Positions 57,157 to 64,000 of a DNA stretch of 64,000 nt are shown piece after piece; position 1 is the first letter of the stretch; each line of letters starts with the position of its first letter. The notes beneath the pieces were generated by a model. The model was not told the DNA's origin and ran no database searches. It worked only from the letters and a program-made list of their open reading frames with translations. Source of the DNA: Pyrenopolyporus hunteri (lineage: Eukaryota > Ascomycota > Sordariomycetes > Xylariales > Hypoxylaceae). The position numbers and the translations under genes are program-made. Where the stretch lies: the NCBI GenBank assembly GCA_902806595.1, contig CADCXC010000035.1:1860001-1924000 (forward strand), in the 5' to 3' direction.

Positions 57157-60100
57157 ATGGACGTCTTCCGTGTGCGGCTGAACTGCATTGACCATTACCA
57201 AGCTATCCCTACGAAATATGATCCTCAACTTCGCAATGACGTCCGCCCATCCCAATTGGACAAGGAGCCTAGGGTTCCTGTCATCAGAGTCTTCGGATCG
57301 ACCGAAACCGGCCAGAAGGTGTGTGCGCACATCCACGGCGCTTTTCCGTATTTATATATCGAGTATAACGGGAGCCTGGTTCCCGATGACGGTAAGGCAC
57401 GTGGAAATCCTTGTAAAGCCATGGCTCTGACTTGATATCTTAGTGGGCGCTTACATTTATCGCCTTCATCTTTCCATTGACCACGCCTTGGCCGTGAGTT
57501 ACCGTCGTAATGTCAACGATGGGAAAAGTAAATATGTGGCAAGAATCACCCTCGTCAAGGGAATACCGTTCTACGGGTTCTACGTCGGCTATCGGTTCTA
57601 CCTCAAGATCTACATGCTCGACCCCCTGGTCATGACGCGGCTTACCGAGTTACTCCAACAGGGTGTCATCATGAAAAAGAAATTCCAGCCCTACGAAGCC
57701 CACCTCCAATATCTGTTGCAGTTCATGACTGACTACAACCTATATGGATGCGGATATATAGAATCTCAGAAAGTTCGTTTTAGAGCTCCAGTACCTAAGT
57801 ACGATGATAACGCGGAAATATCTCATCTATGGCACAGCCAGTCGGTGTCAAGGAATCTCATCACCGAAGACCCGGCTCTACCTCGCGCCAGCCACTGCTC
57901 GATCGAGGTCGATATATGTGTTCAGGACATCCTAAATCGACATGAGATTAAGGAGAGGCAGCTTCATCACGATTTTGTTGAGATGAAGCATCCTCTGCCC
58001 TCCGACATGAAACTCGTTCACAGTATGGCCGGACTGTGGAAGGATGAGGCGAAACGTCGCAAACGAAGGATGCTTGGCCGAACTCCAGGAGGCAGCCCCT
58101 TTCCGCCGGAAGCCTTGGTTTCGATGTCTGCCGATCCCCGCGATTCACAGCCTCCCGGATGGATTCACGAGGAAGAGTACAGAGACCGGATCCAGGCGCT
58201 GGCGCGACAGGAGCGGGAGCAGAACGACGGCAGCGAGGTCACGTTTGATACGTTCGTACGGAACCTGCCTCTGGAATCTACTGTGAAGACTTTATTGCAA
58301 TCTGTTGAAGATCTTTATCCCGATAATCTGGGCTCCGCGCTTGGTATTTCAAGCCAACATCCTGAGAGTAATGAGGATCCCACTAACAGCATTGTTGTGG
58401 ACGACGACCGTATTCTCGGCATTGGACTCGATGAGGATGATGTCTTTTCTGATGACTCGGACGAGGGAACGACCCGCGGTCTAGATTTATCAGGGAGGAA
58501 AAAGGCCCCTGACGCCAAAAAAGCTAATAATGACCTAATAAAAGCAGGCAGGCCGCCAGGCAAGACCACGGAAATGCGTAAAGATGGCCCGCCTAGCCGT
58601 TCCAAACCAATTAAACCTTTATACTTGGATATTGGGTTGGAAAAAGAGAATTATCCGGAACTACTTATCAATGGAGTGCACGTTAGCTGTTTACGTGTTA
58701 CGCACCGACCGCGTATACCGGTACCGGGAGCTTTACTTGACATTGCGAAGGAGCAGGGAATGGTGAGCAAGGCTCCCCAAAATACGCAGCACACCCTACC
58801 AAACAGGACAGCGAAACGGTCAGCCTCGCCACTCCACGAAGAAAAAGGAGTAAAGCATCGCCGAGTAGGATTCTCTGCTGTTATAGATCCGGAGAAAACA
58901 GGCACTGTAAAGAAACCAACAGGCAATTCAAGGCAGTCAAATGAGCGGAGGGCCCAGGCAGGATCTTCGCAAGATACGCAAACGAAATCGAAGAAAGCTG
59001 CTAAGGTCTCTAAGAATCACATCCTTAAATTTCCGGTTGTTAAAAACCCAAACGATCCGAGCACTAGATTACGACTAAGTCAACAGACGAACTCCCAGCA
59101 AAGTGAAGGTAGCGAGTTTGCTAAGCACGTTACATTCGATCCATGGGCGCCTGCGGAAGACCCTAACCAAAGTCCTGTTTCGCATGCGGAAACCCCAAAA
59201 TCAGATAGTTCTACGTCAGGTAGTGCTCCAGAAAAGGGGTCCGGGATACTTGTTGATGTGGGATGTATGCCTCGGCCCCAAGCTCAATTTTTCACCTACG
59301 AGCAACTCCCACCTTCGGCGGAAGAAGTTCTATTGACTATGGACTGCTTGGGGCGTCCCAATGCCATATACCAAGATGCGTTCTACAGTAACGAGAAAGA
59401 TGTGCCCCAGAGGGTCCGAGAATATGCCGGCCAGGAATTCCGTCTCGAAGGCAATACTCTGCCGTATCTTCCGGATTTTGACCCAACTGGAGAGTCTCCG
59501 GCGAACTTCGGGGTGAAATCTGCCGTAGCTTACGACGCTGATAGAGAGGAGCGAGCTTACCAGAAACTACGCCGGGAATGTTCACTTAGGAGTTGGGAGA
59601 TTGCGGAACCTCCGCCTAGCTTCGAGGAAGTACAGACTTGGTGGGCGGGAACCCAGAGAGTGGAAAGCGATTCCCAAGAGCCCGTAATGAAGATCCGCGA
59701 CCCTGAGCTTAAACCATACATGTCCCAGATTGAGGGACCTACCCCAAGGAACAAACACGGGTTCAAGTACTCTCAGAAAAGGAAGTCGACGAGTGTTCAA
59801 CATGAAGCGCAGTATATGAGTACAATGAGCTTAGAGTTACATGTCAATACCAGAGGTAAATTCTTTCCAAATCCGGAAGAGGACGAGGTCCAGTGTATTT
59901 TCTGGTGCTCTAAGTCGGATGAACACTTTGCCACCGGCGATAACGCGTCGTGCTCGATACACTCCGGTATTATTGTCCTCTCCGAGGATGGATTCATGGC
60001 GCAAAGGATGCAAAAGGAGAGCCCAATCCGGACGGAAGTTATCGAGGAATCTTCGGAACTTGACTTAATGGTCAGGATGGTCGAGATCGTGAGGGCATAT

Positions 60101-62371
60101 GATCCAGACATCCTTACTGGATACGAGGTTCATGGCAGTTCATGGGGATACCTAATCGAACGCGCAAGATTCAAATATGATTATAATTTATGCGACGAGT
60201 TCTCGCGGATGAAGAACCAGTCATTTGGACGATTTGGGAAAGAGGCTGATCGATGGGGCTTCAATACTACTTCGACAATTCGGGTCACGGGGAGGCATAT
60301 GATCAATATCTGGCGTGCCATGCGGTCGGAACTTAGCCTGCTTCAGTATACGATGGAAAATGTCGTCTGGCATCTATTACACCGACGAATCCCACATTAT
60401 CCGTGGCAGACTTTGACAGAGTGGTACACCGGGGGCAGGCATCGAGACCTAAGCAAACTCCTCCGGTACTATCTGACTCGAACGAAACTCGATATAGAGA
60501 TTCTTGAGGCAAATGAGCTCATCCCACGAACGAGCGAACAAGCACGACTCCTAGGGGTGGACTTCTTCTCAGTCTTTTCTCGCGGATCTCAATTCAAAGT
60601 TGAATCGATCATGTTTAGAATCGCGAAACCAGAAAACTTCATACTCGTCTCGCCCGATCGAAAGCAGGTTGGTAGTCAGAACGCACTTGAATGCCTTCCT
60701 CTCGTCATGGAGCCTCAAAGTGCATTCTACACTAGCCCCCTGGTGGTCCTCGACTTCCAGAGTCTGTACCCTAGTGTCATGATTGCATACAATTACTGCT
60801 ACTCGACCTTCCTCGGCCGCATTGTTAACTGGCGCGGTACGAATAAGATGGGCTTTACGGAATATCAACGGCAAGAAAGACTGCTAGAGCTACTCAAGGA
60901 TCACATCAACATCGCCCCTAATGGTATGATGTACTGCAAGGCGGAAATCCGAAAGTCGTTATTGGCAAAGATGCTTACAGAAATTCTCGAAACGCGAGTG
61001 ATGGTGAAGAGCGGTATGAAACAGGATAAGGACGATAAGACCTTGCAGCAACTTCTCAATAACAGACAGCTGGCTTTAAAGCTGCTTGCGAACGTCACAT
61101 ATGGATACACTTCTGCGTCGTTCTCAGGCCGCATGCCATGCTCTGAAATAGCAGATAGCATTGTGCAGACAGGGCGCGAGACTCTTGAAAGGGCAATAGC
61201 CCTCATTCACTCGGTGGAAAAATGGAAGGCGGAAGTCGTCTACGGCGATACCGACAGCTTATTCATCTATCTACCGGGCAGGACGAGAAACCAAGCTTTC
61301 GACATCGGTAACGAAATTGCGAAGGCGGTCACCGATATGAATCCACGGCCAGTTAAGCTCAAGTTCGAGAAAGTCTACCATCCGTGCGTACTACTCGCAA
61401 AGAAGCGCTACGTCGGTTACAAGTACGAGAGTAAGGATCAAGTCAAACCTGATTTCGACGCCAAAGGTATCGAGACAGTCAGGAGAGATGGGACGCCCGC
61501 TGAGCAGATGATAGAGGAGAAAGCACTCAAAATCCTCTTTGAGACGGCGGATCTCAGTCAAGTCAAAGCCTATTTCCAGAAGCAGTGCGAGAAGATTATG
61601 CGTGGAGCCGTATCGATACAGGACTTCTGCTTCGCAAGGGAAGTTAAGCTAGGCACCTACAGCGACAAAGGAGCGCCTCCGCCGGGTGCCTTAATTAGCA
61701 CGAGGAAAATGCTCGAAGATGCTCGGGCAGAGCCCCAGTACGGCGAACGGGTGCCTTACGTCGTCGTTTCGGGAGCGCCCGGCGCCCGGCTCATAGATCG
61801 TTGCGTGGCGCCCGAAGAGCTGCTAAGCAGCTCGCATCTGCAACTAGACTCGGAGTACTACATCAGCAAGAACCTGATCCCGCCGCTAGAACGCATCTTC
61901 AACCTGGTCGGGGCCAACGTGCGGCAGTGGTATGACGAGATGCCCAAGGTGCAGCGGATCCGGCGCGTGGACCCGGCAGCGTACACTGGCGGCGCGAAAA
62001 ACCCGTTCGTCAGGAAGACGCTTGAGTCCTACATGAAGGCAGCCGCGTGTCTCGTGTGCGGCTCCAAGGCCAAAAGGGACGAGAACTCGGCCATCTGCGC
62101 CAGGTGTCGCCGGAACGCGCCCGCGTCCCTGCTCAAGCTCCAGACACAGATCAACCGCGAGGAGGCAAAGCTTACGGATGTGACGAAGATATGCCAGAGC
62201 TGCGCGGGGCTCGCGCCGCTGGATAGCGTGCCCTGTGATAGCAAGGATTGCCCGGTGTTCTACACGAGGATGAAGCAGGCAGCGCGGTATAGGGCGGAAA
62301 GGAATGTGGTAGAGCCGGCTATTAAGCAGCTCCTAGACGGTGAGGTTAGCATGGAGGAGTTGGAGTGGTAA
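57157..62371 (+). CDS. REV3: DNA polymerase zeta catalytic subunit Rev3
   Basis: Exons 57157-57391 and 57444-62371; 1720 residues. Rev3 is the family-B polymerase that extends past DNA lesions with Rev7 and is the main source of damage-induced mutation. Exon 1 starts MDVFRVRLNCIDHYQAIP and has PRVPVIRVFGSTETGQKVC; exon 2 opens GAYIYRLHLSIDHALA. A long disordered region (about residues 270-680) follows. The exonuclease-like fold is present but its acidic residues are lost (TMSLELHVNTR; HGSSWGYLIE). Polymerase motifs: DFQSLYPSVM (about 1182), LLANVTYGYTSASFSGRM, and YGDTDS (about 1345). The C-terminus has both metal sites: CLVCG..CARC, and the second cluster CQSC..CDSKDC expected to bind 4Fe-4S. 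Size and order are those of filamentous-fungal Rev3. Confidence 0.97.
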
Positions 62372-62944
62372 AACGGAGGCTGGGGGGGGGTGCATGGCTT
62401 CGGGGTATGCATTGTACGGCGTCTGAGAATAGGGGTGGTTAGTGAATAAGGGGTTGAGGTTGAGGTTGAGGCATCAAGGACTGGAAGGTCATGCATTCGT
62501 TCCATAGAAGCCTTATTAGGGCATGGCATATGAGATGTGATGCATGAATTTAGATACGCATAACGATTACTTCTAATGATATACTACATGTAGATATTTA
62601 CATTGTTAATTTGGTATAATACCTATATAGACGCATCGTGAGACGTGGGTGCTTCATTACATCATTCATCGCTAAGCGCCGAGCTTAAGAACGCCCTATT
62701 TCAGCCACAGTTGCCATTGTGTCACCAGCACAGGGGGGTAGTGGTTGGGCTAGTAAATAGCAGTGCATAGGCGGCGCTAATCTGCCCCCGCCGGCCTACG
62801 AAAAGCCCCACGTGGCTCTTTCCGGGAATTACTTGGTAGGTACAGCCTGTGACGTCCCCAAAGCAGGAGCCAAGAGCTCTCTTAGCCAGCGGGTGCCGCC
62901 ATTAACCTTCCCCGGTGTTTACGTGCATTTACTGGTATGTACAT

Positions 62945-62974
62945 GTTTGTGTTTGTATTTGTATTTGTATTTTT
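62945..62974 (+). repeat. (GTATTT)n microsatellite
   Basis: About four to five six-base units of GTGTTT/GTATTT. Confidence 0.75.
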
Positions 62975-63107
62975 ATCTGCACCTATCATTGTACAAGCCA
63001 ATACAACATCCAACAGCTTCGATCCGCGTGAGCATCGAGCTCCAGGGCGGCCTTATCATCATCCCATACTCTCGTCACCATACACTGCGCAACTTACCTA
63101 CCGCAGC

Positions 63108-63640
63108 GGGATTGGGTGGTTTGGAGTAACCGTTTTAATAGTGGGTAACCGTTGCCATTGGTAGGTTTTTCGATTTTAAGAAACGTTATGTAGCGTAGGC
63201 GACGGTTGCTTAGAGTAAAGCGTTGCTGAAGTTGCGAGATGTTACGGGTGGGTACGTACTGGGTACGTATCTTCAATTTTATTGGCCGGAAAAAGTGGAT
63301 TGTGAAAATTTTGACTTTACACATATATAGCATAAGAACATTAAACTTTCACAATCGAAGCTTGGGCTGGCCACCCAATCCTAGATTAGCTCAATCGTTA
63401 CAAGTACAAAGTACATGTACCAAAGCTATGGGTTCGAAGCCCACGCTTTTTAAATTTTTCGGATAATCTTTTTTTCTTGACCCACAATCGAAAATCCGAC
63501 CAATCAGGATCATTTATTTTTGGCCCTCATTACTGGAGTAACCGTTATTTTTTCAAGCAACCGTAGAATTCTGAATTATGGTTGTGATACAGCCGAACAG
63601 TTGCTGGGTAAAGAACCGTTACTTTAAACCACCCATTCCC
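63108..63640. mobile_element. Probable inverted-repeat element (MITE-like) with tRNA-like boxes inside
   Basis: The first 27 bases (63108-63134) and the complement of the last 27 (63640-63614) match at 23 positions, sharing TGGGTGGTTT and AGTAAC. The motif GTAACCGTT recurs near both ends (63126, 63145, 63538), typical of subterminal transposase-binding repeats. The 533-base body is moderately AT-rich and codes nothing. Inside, TTAGCTCAATCG (63387) and GGTTCGAAGCC (63431) resemble tRNA A and B boxes about 45 bases apart, followed by T-runs (63446, 63456). I could not fold an intact tRNA. No target-site duplication was recognised, so the exact ends and class are unsure. Confidence 0.5.
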
Positions 63641-63647
63641 CCTATGG

Positions 63648-63657
63648 TACCTAGGTA
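63648..63657. repeat. Palindrome TACCTAGGTA
   Basis: Exact copy of the dispersed 10-mer, immediately beside the inverted-repeat element and about 180 bases before the last gene. Confidence 0.8.
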
Positions 63658-63833
63658 TCCGAGCTAGACACCTTCACTAACCATTTCCGACCTCTTCTGC
63701 AAGTAAGACGAAAGTAAATACAAGGAAATTAAAGAAAGAAAACAATTCATCCCATGGTCTTCGAAATCCCGCCGCCGCAAAGGTTAGCAGATCTGCGCTT
63801 TGCCGGCCGCCTCTGTAAGCCGGAGCTGTAGGC

Positions 63834-64000
63834 ATGGGCTGGACTGCTTTCTTATTGACCTACCTCTTGGGTGGCGTCACTTTCATTCCCTTATTTCTAG
63901 CGGCCGTCCTACTCCACGCGCATCTCACGTTTCCCGTTCGCGATGATAGCTCCCACGAAGATGGCCGGAACGACCCCGATAGCATTGTTCAACCCGGCGA
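63834..64000 (+). CDS. Start of a probable NVJ2-like PH/SMP lipid-transfer protein (3' end outside window)
   Basis: The first 55 codons are open to the window edge. The product starts MGWTAFLLTYLLGGVTFIPL and continues with a hydrophobic anchor (FLAAVLLHAHLTFPV), then a polar Asp/Ser-rich segment. This anchor followed by TFPVR and an acidic stretch matches my memory of fungal Nvj2/TEX2-type proteins, which sit in the ER membrane and move lipids at contact sites through an SMP domain. Only the N-terminus is visible, so neither the SMP nor the PH domain can be checked. The call is tentative. Confidence 0.45.
   Translation, partial: MGWTAFLLTYLLGGVTFIPLFLAAVLLHAHLTFPVRDDSSHEDGRNDPDSIVQPG

Larger units (their letters stand above)
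62372..63833. other. Interval between REV3 and the last gene
   Basis: About 1.46 kb. Contains a GAGGTT repeat just after REV3 (62455-62470), a GTATTT microsatellite, a probable inverted-repeat element, and a TACCTAGGTA palindrome. Confidence 0.6.

Overview
The window reads as nuclear DNA of a filamentous ascomycete fungus (Pezizomycotina, probably Sordariomycetes). The evidence is short GT..AG introns of about 54-410 bases, many with CTAAC-like branch points, small exons with clean phase, CT-rich leaders, and genes typical of filamentous fungi: an AspE-type septin, palI of the PacC/Rim pH pathway, and a KapC/Yap-type bZIP factor. I see no bacterial, organellar or viral genes, no intact tRNA or rRNA gene, and no CRISPR. 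I count 19 well or fairly well supported protein genes (two cut by the window edges), one uncharacterised conserved-looking protein, one weak ORF, one likely gene remnant, one clear small inverted-repeat transposon and one probable second one. Exon models were rebuilt by hand from splice sites and reading-frame phase.

Layout. 0-10 kb: choline kinase (5' end missing), then an accessory-looking stretch with an ankyrin-repeat protein, an F-box/ankyrin-like remnant, a two-part membrane protein whose reading frame holds one TAG, and an unusual stand-alone CYP505-like P450. 11-24 kb: housekeeping genes MIC19 (mitochondrial cristae), TYW3 (wybutosine in tRNA-Phe), eIF1 (start-codon choice), TRM44 (Um44 of tRNA-Ser), gamma-COP/SEC21 (COPI coat) and CPT1 (last step of the CDP-choline pathway). 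25-37 kb: a bZIP factor, a polyQ/proline-rich unknown protein and an AspE-like septin, separated by long intergenic stretches. 40-49 kb: a mitochondrial UbiB/ABC1 kinase-like gene with a frame problem at one splice junction, a 4 kb gene-free stretch carrying a Tc1/mariner-type MITE, and palI. 53-64 kb: divergent RPL21/RPS9, divergent SLU7/REV3, a second inverted-repeat element, and the start of a probable NVJ2-like lipid-transfer protein.

How the genes relate. Most neighbours are unrelated housekeeping genes, so this is not one cluster. Two thematic links are visible: choline kinase and cholinephosphotransferase are the first and last enzymes of the CDP-choline (Kennedy) pathway, about 20 kb apart; and RPL21/RPS9 share a promoter interval of about 400 bases. 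The most unusual material is the 4-10 kb accessory stretch, the MITE at 44.7 kb, the inverted-repeat element at 63.1 kb, and a dispersed palindrome (TACCTAGGTA, seven exact copies, all between genes).
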